From: Brevundimonas guildfordensis
Lineage (GTDB): Bacteria > Pseudomonadota > Alphaproteobacteria > Caulobacterales > Caulobacteraceae
Length of the DNA: 64,000 bases
Direction of reading: 5' to 3'
Assembly: GCF_014836405.1 (NCBI RefSeq)
Contig: NZ_JACSQU010000001.1
Location: 62,001-126,000 of the forward strand
Part shown: in pieces, positions 9,600 to 20,346 of the stretch
Layout: each line of letters starts with the position of its first letter
Numbering within the stretch: position 1 is the first letter of the stretch
Translations under genes and position numbers: made by a program
Notes under the pieces: generated by a model
Databases searched by the model: none
Told to the model about the DNA's origin: nothing
Seen by the model: the letters and a program-made list of their open reading frames with translations, nothing else

Positions 9600-10388
9600 T
9601 TACAAATCAGGGATCCAGGCGGGTTTCTCGACGCGCGCCGGGCGGCCCTCGACCGTCAATTCGCCGTTCATGCGGTCCAGCCGCATCAGGGCGATGGCGC
9701 GCCCCTCGGCGCCGGTCATGACTTCGCCCGCCCGCAGTTCGCCGTTCAGCACCTCTGCGCCGCGCTCGGGGGCGGGGCCGTCGAAGGTGATGGCCATCAT
9801 GCGGTTCTTGATCGTGCCGCGCCGCTTCATGCGCGAGGTCGTCTCTTGACCGATGAAGCAGCCCTTGTGGAAGTCGATGCCGTTCAGCAGGTCGAAATCC
9901 GCCTCGATCGGATAGGTCTTGTCCTGAAGCGTGTCGGCCGCGGGGTCGGGCACGCCCAGAGCCAGGCGGTGCGCCTGCCAGTCGGCCTCGGTCGCGTCGG
10001 TCTCGCTCTGATCGCCCCAACGACGGCCGCCGAGGGCGGGCAGACGGGGGTCGTCGATGAAGCCCGCTGGCTTGTCGGCGCCCCAGGCGACGAAGACGGC
10101 GTCTGGCATCGGCATGACCTCGACGCTGGAGCGCAGCTGGTACATCGACAGGCGCTGGACGAGAGCGTCGCGCCGGTCCGCGGCGACATCCAGGATGACG
10201 CCGTCCTCCTCGCCCCAGATGAACAGGTCGAACAACAGCCGCCCGGGCGGCGACAACAGGGCGCCGAAGCGCAACTCGCCGGGTTGCAGCGTCTCCACGT
10301 CCTGGGTCAGCAGATTGTGCAGAAAGGAGCGGGCGTCGGGGCCGCTGATGCGGATGAGGGCGCGACTGTCGAGGCAAGCGATAGGCAT
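9600..10388 (-). CDS. ygfZ: Folate-binding YgfZ/T-protein-like protein
   Basis: This 262-residue protein belongs to the tetrahydrofolate-binding YgfZ/GcvT family that supports repair and assembly of certain iron-sulfur enzymes. The diagnostic motif KGCFIGQE is present, followed by TSRMKRRGTIK. The N-terminal GcvT-like segment (SFLHNLLTQDVETL) fits. The ATG at 10388 places the start directly before the conserved IRISGPDA region; the frame extends upstream without support. It is divergent from ppdK, and the 225-base gap between them must hold both promoters. Confidence 0.93.
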   Translation of the reverse strand: MPIACLDSRALIRISGPDARSFLHNLLTQDVETLQPGELRFGALLSPPGRLLFDLFIWGEEDGVILDVAADRRDALVQRLSMYQLRSSVEVMPMPDAVFVAWGADKPAGFIDDPRLPALGGRRWGDQSETDATEADWQAHRLALGVPDPAADTLQDKTYPIEADFDLLNGIDFHKGCFIGQETTSRMKRRGTIKNRMMAITFDGPAPERGAEVLNGELRAGEVMTGAEGRAIALMRLDRMNGELTVEGRPARVEKPAWIPDL

Positions 10389-10613
10389 AGGACCTAGATA
10401 GGCGGCCTCGCTCGCTTCCTCCAGTGCGCCATGCGGCGCCGACCTTGCCGGGACGAAATATCCTCTCACGGATTGTTGCTTCTCCAGCCTCGCCTTCGCA
10501 GGTGCAGCGCGCTAGTGAGGGCGTCCGTAAGGCGGGACTCAGATTATACCCCGCCCACTTCTACATATGCGGGGCTGGGACCCGCAGTCAGACCACGGTT
10601 CAGGAACTGCGAA

Positions 10614-13304
<2,691 letters not shown>

Positions 13305-13330
13305 GACCGGGCCCTCAAAGTCGACAGGGA

Positions 13331-13358
13331 AAGGGCGATCCGAGAGGGTCGCCTTTTT
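13331..13358 (+). terminator. Intrinsic terminator of ppdK
   Basis: An 8-bp stem (13334-13341 with 13346-13353, one G-T pair) with a GAGA tetraloop is followed by five T residues. It lies 26 bases after the ppdK stop. Confidence 0.8.
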
Positions 13359-13392
13359 CTTGTCGTATAATAGTCGATCTTCGAGGAACGCC

Positions 13393-13420
13393 GTGTGTGC
13401 TTCCTGTTGCACAGTCATCG
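13393..13420 (+). promoter_or_regulatory. Upstream element shared with the paralogous barrel gene (copy 1)
   Basis: The stretch starts GTGTGTG, continues through a GCTT/TTGCA-like core and ends TCATCG. A close relative is found at 14134-14159 in front of the second barrel gene. Conservation of an untranslated block in a duplicated gene pair suggests a shared promoter or regulator site. A TATAAT hexamer lies just upstream at 13366-13371, but its -35 region is poor. Confidence 0.35.
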
Positions 13421-13525
13421 ACTTCTTCATGAAGCAGAAGGAACGCCACGGGTCGGCCGAGCTTTGTTTCTCCGCAAGGTGGTCAGGCCAAGCCTGCTCA
13501 TCGTAATAAGGAGTAATTGAAGCTC

Positions 13526-14059
13526 ATGCGTAAAGTTATTCTCGCCGCCGCCGCGCTGTCTGTATTCGCCCTGCCGGCCGCGGCCCAGGTCGTGCAACCT
13601 AGTGGCCCCACCTATTACGGTTCGCTCGGCTATTCGCAGTTGGACCATTCGGACGGGAACCTGGGCGCGGTCACTGGCCGCCTGGGCGCCAAGTTCAATC
13701 CCTACTTCGGCGTCGAGGGCGAGGGCTCCATCGGGGTGAAGGACGACGACTTCACGATCGCGGGCGTCGACGGCAAGATCGAGCACGACTACGATCTGGC
13801 CGCCTATGCTGTCGGCACCATGCCGCTCACGCCCAACTTCGAGTTGTTCGCCCGCGGCGGTTACGGCACGACCCGGATCAAGGGCGAACTGGGCGGCCTT
13901 GAGCGCAAGGCCGACGGCGAAAGCTGGAACTACGGCGTCGGCGCCAACTACTACTTTGACGGGCAGAACGGCCTGCGCGGCGACTGGACCCGTCGAGACT
14001 TCACCGACGATGGCGGTGAGGTGGACGTCTATTCCGTTAACTACGTCCGTCGCTTCTAA
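13526..14059 (+). CDS. Outer-membrane beta-barrel protein (paralogue 1)
   Basis: This 177-residue protein has a signal peptide (MRKVILAAAALSVFALPAAAQ) and a mature part of about eight amphipathic strands. It shows repeated barrel-like segments (YYGSLGYSQL, FELFARGGYG, SWNYGVGANYYF) and a terminal Phe preceded by Arg-Arg, typical of small OmpA/OmpX-like porin-fold proteins. The ATG at 13526 was chosen over an upstream TTG at 13517 because the paralogue starts at the equivalent residue. It is about 60 percent alike by eye to the next gene, so the pair arose by tandem duplication. Function unknown. Confidence 0.88.
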   Translation: MRKVILAAAALSVFALPAAAQVVQPSGPTYYGSLGYSQLDHSDGNLGAVTGRLGAKFNPYFGVEGEGSIGVKDDDFTIAGVDGKIEHDYDLAAYAVGTMPLTPNFELFARGGYGTTRIKGELGGLERKADGESWNYGVGANYYFDGQNGLRGDWTRRDFTDDGGEVDVYSVNYVRRF

Positions 14060-14078
14060 GCGAACTTGAGACGGCCGA

Positions 14079-14112
14079 ACGGGCGCGCTTCTCGGCGAAG
14101 CGCGCCCGTTTC
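14079..14112 (+). terminator. Intrinsic terminator of barrel gene 1
   Basis: A 12-bp perfect stem (ACGGGCGCGCTT at 14079-14090 with 14098-14109) with a 7-base loop is followed by TTT. It lies 20 bases after the stop codon. Confidence 0.85.
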
Positions 14113-14133
14113 CTATGGGATATCAATGTAACA

Positions 14134-14159
14134 GTGTGTGTGGCTTTGCTGCATCATCG
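14134..14159 (+). promoter_or_regulatory. Upstream element shared with the paralogous barrel gene (copy 2)
   Basis: GTGTGTG-GCTT-TGCTGCA-TCATCG resembles 13393-13420, allowing small length changes. It lies 113 bases before the second barrel gene, at nearly the same distance as the first copy. See copy 1. Confidence 0.35.
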
Positions 14160-14271
14160 GCAAACGCGTTCCATGTCTGCTATGGAACTATAAGCTCCGG
14201 ATTCTCATTTATCTACATGTTGGATGGGGCATGTGATCAAAGAAGTCACATCATCTAAGGAGTATGAAATA

Positions 14272-14799
14272 ATGCGTAACGTTTTTCTCGCCGCCGCTGC
14301 TGTGTCTGTTCTTGCCGTTCCGGCGTTTGCTCAAGCGAATCCTGAGCCGCGTGGTTATGGCTCGCTAGGTTACACGCACATGGAGGGCGATGCGGCTCAG
14401 ACCGGGGCCGTCACTGGCCGTCTGGGCGTCGACCTGAACCGTTACCTCGCCGTCGAGACGGAAGTCGGGGTCGGGGTCAAGGACAAGGACATCACTGTCG
14501 CCGGCGTCGACGGCCAGATCAAGCATGAGTGGGACGCCGCCGGTTATGTCGTCGGCAAGTATCCGATCGGCGACAAGCTCGAGCTGTTCGCTCGCGGCGG
14601 CTACGGCCACACTGAGCTGAAGCAGGAACTGGCGGGCGCCGAGACCAAGGTCGGCGGCGACAGCTGGAACTACGGCGTCGGCGCCAAATACTATCTCGAC
14701 GGGGTGAACGGCGTGCGCGCCGACTGGACCCGTCGTGACTTCCGCGACGACCGTGGCGAGGCTGACGCCTATTCGGTCAGCTACATCCGTCGCTTCTAA
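14272..14799 (+). CDS. Outer-membrane beta-barrel protein (paralogue 2)
   Basis: This 175-residue protein is the tandem paralogue of the gene before it. The signal peptide is MRNVFLAAAAVSVLAVPAFAQ, and the strand pattern (YGSLGYTHM, LELFARGGYG, SWNYGVGAKYYL, terminal YIRRF) aligns along the whole length without gaps of note. An AAGGAG ribosome site lies nine bases before the ATG at 14272. The mature domain fits the outer-membrane beta-barrel (OMP_b-brl) type. Its own terminator follows, so the two copies are separately transcribed. Confidence 0.88.
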   Translation: MRNVFLAAAAVSVLAVPAFAQANPEPRGYGSLGYTHMEGDAAQTGAVTGRLGVDLNRYLAVETEVGVGVKDKDITVAGVDGQIKHEWDAAGYVVGKYPIGDKLELFARGGYGHTELKQELAGAETKVGGDSWNYGVGAKYYLDGVNGVRADWTRRDFRDDRGEADAYSVSYIRRF

Positions 14800-14821
14800 G
14801 AGCGCACGCTCTGAAATGACG

Positions 14822-14853
14822 AAGGCCCGCTCCTTTCGGAGCGGGCCTTTTTC
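14822..14853 (+). terminator. Intrinsic terminator of barrel gene 2
   Basis: A perfect 12-bp stem (AAGGCCCGCTCC at 14822-14833 with 14838-14849) with a TTTC loop is followed by TTT. It lies between convergent genes and may also work on the minus strand. Confidence 0.88.
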
Positions 14854-14874
14854 GTTGGCTGAACTCTTGAAGCG

Positions 14875-15141
14875 TCAGGCGACGCCCGGCGCCAGGGCCC
14901 AGCGCAGGGACCCCTCGCCGAAGGGGCGGATGAAGAAGTCCCGATAGCGTTCAAACACCTCGATGATTTTCATCTTGAGGTCGTGAGTCACCGACTCGCC
15001 GCGTTGGCGTTTCAACGCCGCGACGCAGTTGATGACTATATCCTGATGGGCGGAGCCGCCCATGCGTTGCAACACCGTGGCCACGTCGTGGGCCAACGGA
15101 TCACCGAGTTTTTCAGCCCAAGGCAAAGCTGTCTGAGTCAT
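14875..15141 (-). CDS. Small conserved hypothetical protein
   Basis: This 88-residue soluble protein of unknown function has a helical, charged composition with a C-terminal basic/aromatic stretch (IEVFERYRDFFIRPFGEG). I chose the ATG at 15141. Codon use is like that of its neighbours. It has no motif that I can place; a winged-helix-like or protein-binding role is possible from the helix content but is not supported. Confidence 0.6.
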   Translation of the reverse strand: MTQTALPWAEKLGDPLAHDVATVLQRMGGSAHQDIVINCVAALKRQRGESVTHDLKMKIIEVFERYRDFFIRPFGEGSLRWALAPGVA

Positions 15142-15239
15142 TCGGGCATCGTCCCCCCTGTTTCTCGACGCGTAACGGTTTGCAAAAATTTCCGAACAGT
15201 GCAAGCGGCGCCGGAAATAATGATTCCTGATATGCCGGA

Positions 15240-16385
15240 TCAGGGGCGCTTTTGCACAAAAACCGTGCCGGCCGAATAGCCTGCGCCGAAGCTGCAGATC
15301 AGGCCGACGTCCTCCGGCGCGAAGCCGTCCTGGTGCAGATGGAAGGCGATGATCGACCCGGCCGAGGAGGTGTTGGCGTAGTCGTCCAGGATGATGACGT
15401 TCTCGCCGGGCTCCGGCTCGCGCCCCAAGACCTTCTTGCCGATGAGGGTGTTCATGTTGATGTTTGCCTGGTGCAGCCACAGACGCTTGAGGCCGTGCGG
15501 ATCGATCTCAAGCTCGTCGGCGTGGTCCAAGATCATCTCCGACACCATCGGCACGACCTCCTTGAACACCTTGCGGCCCTGCTGGACGAACATCTTGTCG
15601 CTGAGGCCGTCGGAGGAGACCGGCTCATGGGCGTCCGTCGGCAGGGCGGCGCGGTTGAGGAAGCCGAAGTTGTTGCGGATGTTGTTCGAGAAGCTGGTCT
15701 GCAGCTTCGTGCCCAGAATGTCCCAGCCGCCCGGTCCGGCTTGATCCTCGGCTTCGATGATGACGGCGGTGGCGACGTCTCCGAAGATGAAGTGGCTGTC
15801 CCGATCCTTGAAGTTCAGGTGGGCCGAGCAGATTTCCGGGTTGACCATCAGCACGGCCTTGACCGAACCCGAGGCCACGAAGTCCGCCGCCGTCTTGATG
15901 CCGAAGGTGGCCGAGGAACACGCCACGTTCATGTCGAAGGCGAAGCCCTCGATGCCCAGCGCCTGCTGCACCTCGATCGCCATGGCGGGGTAGGGGCGCT
16001 GCATGTTGGACGCGGCGCAGATGACGGCGCCGATCTCGCTGGCCGGCTTGCCCCAGGTCTTGATCGCGTCCTGGGCCGCCTTGACCGCCATCTCGGCCAG
16101 GATCGACAGTTCGTCGTCGCCGCGCGCGGGCAGGTTCGGCAGCATCCGCTCGGGGTCGATGATGCCCGCCTTGTCCATGACGAAGCGCGCCTTGATGCCC
16201 GAGGCCTTTTCAATGAAGGCTTCGGACGAGGGCGTCTTGGCCTCGATCTCTCCGGCGGCGATGGCCTGCGCGTTGGCGGCGTTCCAGCCTTCCGCCCAGG
16301 CGTTGTAGGCGCCGACCAGTTCTTCGTTGGAAATCGACTGTTCCGGGGTGAACAGGCCGGTAGCGGAGATGACGGCTTTTTGCAC
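15240..16385 (-). CDS. Beta-ketoacyl-ACP synthase III-type condensing enzyme (long form)
   Basis: This 381-residue thiolase-fold enzyme condenses an acyl primer with malonyl-ACP. The catalytic triad is visible: Cys156 in VACSSATFG, His in LHQAN, and Asn in YANTSSAG. At 381 residues it is longer than typical FabH (about 320), with an N-terminal insertion (AWNAANAQA region). Such long KAS III proteins occur widely in alphaproteobacteria and include FabH-like starters of fatty-acid or secondary-lipid synthesis. The start is a GTG at 16385 after TTAGGGAA; an ATG at 16427 gives a longer form with an unlikely Arg-rich leader. The exact primer is unknown. Confidence 0.85.
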   Translation of the reverse strand: MQKAVISATGLFTPEQSISNEELVGAYNAWAEGWNAANAQAIAAGEIEAKTPSSEAFIEKASGIKARFVMDKAGIIDPERMLPNLPARGDDELSILAEMAVKAAQDAIKTWGKPASEIGAVICAASNMQRPYPAMAIEVQQALGIEGFAFDMNVACSSATFGIKTAADFVASGSVKAVLMVNPEICSAHLNFKDRDSHFIFGDVATAVIIEAEDQAGPGGWDILGTKLQTSFSNNIRNNFGFLNRAALPTDAHEPVSSDGLSDKMFVQQGRKVFKEVVPMVSEMILDHADELEIDPHGLKRLWLHQANINMNTLIGKKVLGREPEPGENVIILDDYANTSSAGSIIAFHLHQDGFAPEDVGLICSFGAGYSAGTVFVQKRP

Positions 16386-16533
16386 TGTGTTGTTCCCTAA
16401 CGCTCGGCGCGCGGCGCCTCGCTGCATCAGGGAACATCAGGTTCCCGGCGCTCGACAAGCCTTATGTCAGCGCCTCGCGGCGAAGTTCGGGCGCCTCGCG
16501 GGCGGACTCAGTCCGTTGCGATGACGAACTTTC

Positions 16534-18597
16534 TCAATAGGCCGGGGGAAGGCTGCGGTCGAGACTGGCCTTGATCCCTCGCCACCAGCGATTGATGCGG
16601 CCGCGCGGCGGGGCGGGCAGGGGGTGGTCGCGCGCGGCGATCAGGGCCTCGACCAGATCCTCGGCCTCGCACGGCCAGCCGTCCGGCGTGACATATACCG
16701 GATAACCGATCAGGGCGGCGTGGATCACGCTTGGCAGGGAGGCGCGGCGGGTGCGGCGCTCGAACGTCAGTCGGTCGTCGGTCAGGCCCCAGCCCGCATA
16801 GAAGGGGCGGCCATAGACGCTGACGGGCTTGCCCCGCATCAGCGCCTCGAACCCGGTCAGCGAGGTCAGCGTCGCCAGCCGGTCGCAGGCGTTCAGGCAG
16901 TCGATGATGTCCAGATCGTCGGCCGAGGCGTCGACCTCTTCCATCGCCGCATGATCCAGCAGGCCGGGTCGGTTGCCCGCTGTCACGTCCGGGTGGTTGC
17001 GATAGATCAGGAAGGCGTCCGGGTGATCCGCCCGCGCCGCCTTCACCAGACCGGAGTTGGTGCGGATGTCGGGGCCGCAGCCCATCAGGATCGAGCGGTC
17101 GTTCTCGACCTGACCCACGACCAGCAGGATCGGCCTGTCCTTGGGCCAGGACGCCGGAACGCCCGCGCCCTTCAGATTGTATTTCGACAGGCCCGCCTCG
17201 ACCACGCGGGCGCGAAGCCGCTCGGCGCGCGCTGCCTGATCCGGCGAGGGCTCGCCCGCCTCGATCAGGCTCTCCAAACGGCTGGGCCGGGTCGGATCGT
17301 AATAGACGCCCTGATCGTCCAGAGCGACCGACAGGGCGCCGAAGAAGTCGGACCCCAGCCCGCGCGAGCGGATGAAGCCGTCCTCCATGCGCACGACAGG
17401 CCCTTCGAAACCGTCGGCGGCGGCGCGGATTTGCGGTGTCTCCTTGCCCGCCCACCAGATCAGCTTGCCGCCCGTGGCGCGCGCATGGGCGACGGCGGCG
17501 GACGAGCGCCAGAAGTAGCGGACGCGGCCCTTGGGCGAGTTGAGCAGGCGGCGCACCGGAGGCTGCTTGGCCGGGGCGAAGCCGACGGCGGCGAAGGCGC
17601 CCGCCAGCCGGTCGGCCCGGTCGCGCAGGGCGATCAGCCGCTCCAGCGCCTGTTCGGCTTCGCAGCGTTGACCCGTTACCGGATCGACATAACGGGTGTA
17701 GGCGATCAGGGCCGCCGCCGCGACTTGCTCCAGCTCGCGCGCCACGCCGCGCCGTGCCGTCTGAACCGCGTCGGTGGTCAGGCCCCAGCCCGAATAGAAG
17801 GGCGCGCCGAAGCAGCGCACCGGCAGGCCCCTCAACAGCGCCTCGAACCCCAGCGCCGAAGTGACGACATAGACCGCATTAACCGCCGCCAGCAGGTCGG
17901 CGGGCCGCACGTCGGTGTCGATCAGGGTGACGCCCTGAAGTTGGTCCGCCGGGATGCAGCCCTGTTTGCGCCCTGCGGCCACGGCCGGGTGGCGTTTGAC
18001 GATCAACTGGGCGTCCGGCTCGTCGCGCCGCGCCGTCGCCAGCATTTCGGAGAAGCTGGCCTCGGACGCCAGCCCATAGCCGATGGAGGCGTCGCCGAAG
18101 GTCTGGTCCACGATCAGCACCCGGCGGCCGGGTTTCAGCAGGCTGGGGTCCAGCGGCCCGCCCATATTGGTCTTGGACACGCCCGAGGCGACGATGCGGT
18201 CGATCAGGTCGCGCGCCCGGGCCTTCATGGGGGCGTCGCACCAGTCGGGCGCGGTCTGGATCAGATGCTCCAGCCGGCTGGGCCGGGTCGCGTCGTAATA
18301 GACGCCCAGATCATCGACTATCAGGCTGAGGCTGGTCGCCCCGTTCTCGCCGAGGCCGACCGAGCGCAGGAAGCCGTCCTCCAGCGCGACATAGGGTGTG
18401 CCGTGCTTTGCCGCCCAGCGTCGGCCTGTCGCCGCCGTCGGTTTCAGGCCCCAGCCGAGGACGGCCTCGGTCTGCGGCCCCGGCAGGGCGGACAGGTCGT
18501 AGTCGGGCAGGAAGACGGAGAGGAACGGGACCTTCAGCACCCCCGGCGCGCACACCCAGGCGCGGGTTTTGGGCAGGGGCGGAAGCGGTGCGGTCAT
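16534..18597 (-). CDS. kpsC: Capsule polysaccharide beta-Kdo transferase, KpsC-like
   Basis: This 687-residue protein contains two copies of the GT99-type Kdo-transferase module, about residues 20-325 and 365-670. The duplication is visible in EDGFLRSVGLG / EDGFIRSRGLG, GVYYDATRPSRLE / GVYYDPTRPSRLE and FYSGWGLTTD / FYAGWGLTDD. In E. coli, KpsC uses its two active sites to build the poly-Kdo linker that joins capsule polysaccharide to lipid in the cytoplasm. The usual partner KpsS and the exporter genes are not adjacent. The gene is unlinked to other polysaccharide genes here, so the partner loci must lie elsewhere if a capsule is made. Confidence 0.9.
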   Translation of the reverse strand: MTAPLPPLPKTRAWVCAPGVLKVPFLSVFLPDYDLSALPGPQTEAVLGWGLKPTAATGRRWAAKHGTPYVALEDGFLRSVGLGENGATSLSLIVDDLGVYYDATRPSRLEHLIQTAPDWCDAPMKARARDLIDRIVASGVSKTNMGGPLDPSLLKPGRRVLIVDQTFGDASIGYGLASEASFSEMLATARRDEPDAQLIVKRHPAVAAGRKQGCIPADQLQGVTLIDTDVRPADLLAAVNAVYVVTSALGFEALLRGLPVRCFGAPFYSGWGLTTDAVQTARRGVARELEQVAAAALIAYTRYVDPVTGQRCEAEQALERLIALRDRADRLAGAFAAVGFAPAKQPPVRRLLNSPKGRVRYFWRSSAAVAHARATGGKLIWWAGKETPQIRAAADGFEGPVVRMEDGFIRSRGLGSDFFGALSVALDDQGVYYDPTRPSRLESLIEAGEPSPDQAARAERLRARVVEAGLSKYNLKGAGVPASWPKDRPILLVVGQVENDRSILMGCGPDIRTNSGLVKAARADHPDAFLIYRNHPDVTAGNRPGLLDHAAMEEVDASADDLDIIDCLNACDRLATLTSLTGFEALMRGKPVSVYGRPFYAGWGLTDDRLTFERRTRRASLPSVIHAALIGYPVYVTPDGWPCEAEDLVEALIAARDHPLPAPPRGRINRWWRGIKASLDRSLPPAY

Positions 18598-18641
18598 GGG
18601 GGTTGTCTACGGTTTGTAGAGTCAGGGCGCCACCCCATGCT

Positions 18642-18787
18642 TCCTTCTCCCCTTGTGGGAGAAGGTGGCAGGCAAAGCCTGACGGATGAGGGGTGTCTCT
18701 AAGCTCGGATGAAGGCGACGAGTTGAAGGTCCCGCAACCCCTCATCCGGCCCTGACGGGCCACCTTCTCCCACAAGGGGAGAAGGGA
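18642..18787. repeat. Inverted palindromic repeat element (REP/MITE-like)
   Basis: Two arms of about 50 bases (18642-18693 and 18738-18787) are near-perfect inverted copies. Each arm contains its own dyad (CTTCTCCCC ... GGGAGAAG). The element fills most of the space between kpsC and the CitE-like gene and ends directly at the latter's stop codon. Repeats of this composition are common between genes in Caulobacteraceae; it should occur many times in the genome. Confidence 0.8.
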
Positions 18788-19606
18788 CTACAGCGCCGCC
18801 AGCAAATCTTGCGCCTGTTCCAGATGCAGCCGCTCCACCATCTCGCCCTCGAGGCGGAGGACGCCCAGCCCTTCCGCTTCCGGCGCGGCGAAGGCGGCGA
18901 CGACCTTGCGCGCCCACTCGATTTCTTCAGCCGATGGCCCGAACGCCGCGTTGGCTCCCTCGACCTGCGACGGGTGGATCAGGCTCTTGCCGTCGAAGCC
19001 GTAGAGCCGCCCTTGCGCGCACTCGGCCACGAACCCGGCCTCGTCCCGGATACGGTTGAACACCCCGTCGATGACGCTCAGGCCGTTGGCGCGGGCGTGG
19101 GCCACGACCGCCGCCAGCCAGGGCTTCAGCGGCTCGCGATCAGGCGAGGCGCCGGTCTTCAGATCCTTTGCCAGGTCGTTGACGCCCAGCATCAGGCCTT
19201 TCAGCGCCCCGCCCGCCTCGGCGATGGCGCGCAGGTCGACCAGGGCGCGCGGCGTCTCGATCATGGCCCACAGGGCGACGCCGGGGCGCATTCCCTCCGA
19301 CAGGGCGCGGACGCTGGCCGCGCTCTCGACCTTGGGCGCGACGATCAGGTCGACGGGCGCGCCCTGCAGGGCTGTCAGGTCGTCGGCGCCCCACGGCGTG
19401 TCCAGCCCGTTGATCCGCACGCCCAGGCGCGGGCCGAAGCCGCCTTCATGCGCCGCCGCGACCGCCGCCGCGCGGGCCTCGGCCTTCATCTCGGGCGCGA
19501 CCGCGTCCTCAAGATCCAGCACCGCCACGTCGCAGGGCAGGCCGCGCGCCTTCGCCACCGCCCGTTCATTGGAGGCGGGCAGGTAGAGGACGCTGCGCGC
19601 CCGCAT
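18788..19606 (-). CDS. CitE-like HpcH/HpaI-family acyl-CoA lyase
   Basis: This 272-residue TIM-barrel protein belongs to the citrate lyase beta / malyl-CoA lyase / citramalyl-CoA lyase family. It has the N-terminal signature RSVLYLPASNERAVAKA, the acid pair LDLEDAV, the metal-binding AMIETPRAL (Glu) and VNDLAKDL (Asp), and a C-terminal GFDGKSLIHPSQ. No CitD/CitF partners are present, so it is not part of a citrate lyase complex and more likely cleaves a single CoA thioester such as malyl- or citramalyl-CoA (inference). The ATG overlaps the stop of the upstream SDR gene by one base. Confidence 0.88.
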   Translation of the reverse strand: MRARSVLYLPASNERAVAKARGLPCDVAVLDLEDAVAPEMKAEARAAAVAAAHEGGFGPRLGVRINGLDTPWGADDLTALQGAPVDLIVAPKVESAASVRALSEGMRPGVALWAMIETPRALVDLRAIAEAGGALKGLMLGVNDLAKDLKTGASPDREPLKPWLAAVVAHARANGLSVIDGVFNRIRDEAGFVAECAQGRLYGFDGKSLIHPSQVEGANAAFGPSAEEIEWARKVVAAFAAPEAEGLGVLRLEGEMVERLHLEQAQDLLAAL

Positions 19607-20283
19607 CAGACCTTGCCCGTGACGGGGATCAGGGCGCCCGTCACCGCCCGCGCCTCGGGCGAGGCCAGGAACAGGATGACGGCGGCCAGATCGGCCGGGG
19701 CGACCCATTTCGACGGATCGGCGTCCGGCATGTCGGCGCGGTTGGCCGGGGTGTCGATGATGGAGGGCAGGACGGCGTTGACCGTCACCGAGGTCGACTT
19801 CAACTCCTCGGCCAGGGCCTCGGTCAGGCGATGGACCCCGGCCTTGGAGGCGGCATAGGCGCCCATGCCGTGCCCGGCCTTGATCGCGCCATTGGCGCCG
19901 ATGTTGACGATGCGGCCCTCGGCCGAGGCCTTGAGGTGGGGCAGGGCGGCGCGGCTGGCGTTCAGCGTCGTCTTGACGTTGAGAGCGTGCATCCGGTCGA
20001 ATTCGTCGCCGCCGCCCTCGACCGGGCTCCAGACGAAGCCGCCGGCGATGTTCAGCAGAGCGTCCAGACGGCCGTAATGGGCGGCGACGGCGTCGATCGC
20101 CGTCTTGGCCTGCGCCGGGTCGGTCAGGTCCACGCCGTTGATCTCGAACACGTCAGGGCTCGCTTCGCGCGGCGGGGTGCGGCCGATGACGGCGACCGAT
20201 AGGCCGCGCGCCTGCGCCGCTTCGGTGACCGCCCGGCCAAGGGCGCCGTATCCGCCGGTGATCGCGACGACTCGCTGGCTCAT
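19606..20283 (-). CDS. Short-chain dehydrogenase/reductase
   Basis: This 225-residue Rossmann oxidoreductase has a slightly unusual N-terminal motif, TGGYGALG in place of TGxxxGIG. The NIAGG segment and the catalytic YAASK motif (Tyr and Lys) with a preceding Ser/Asn region are present, so it should be active with NAD(P)H. The substrate is unknown. It is coupled to the CitE-like gene by a one-base overlap, which points to a shared pathway of hydroxyacid or acyl-CoA metabolism (inference). Confidence 0.88.
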   Translation of the reverse strand: MSQRVVAITGGYGALGRAVTEAAQARGLSVAVIGRTPPREASPDVFEINGVDLTDPAQAKTAIDAVAAHYGRLDALLNIAGGFVWSPVEGGGDEFDRMHALNVKTTLNASRAALPHLKASAEGRIVNIGANGAIKAGHGMGAYAASKAGVHRLTEALAEELKSTSVTVNAVLPSIIDTPANRADMPDADPSKWVAPADLAAVILFLASPEARAVTGALIPVTGKV

Positions 20284-20346
20284 GCTTCTGTCTCCGTGTC
20301 GAAGTGTGCGGACAATAGCGGCGCGCGTCGCCGTATCAATCGGGGA

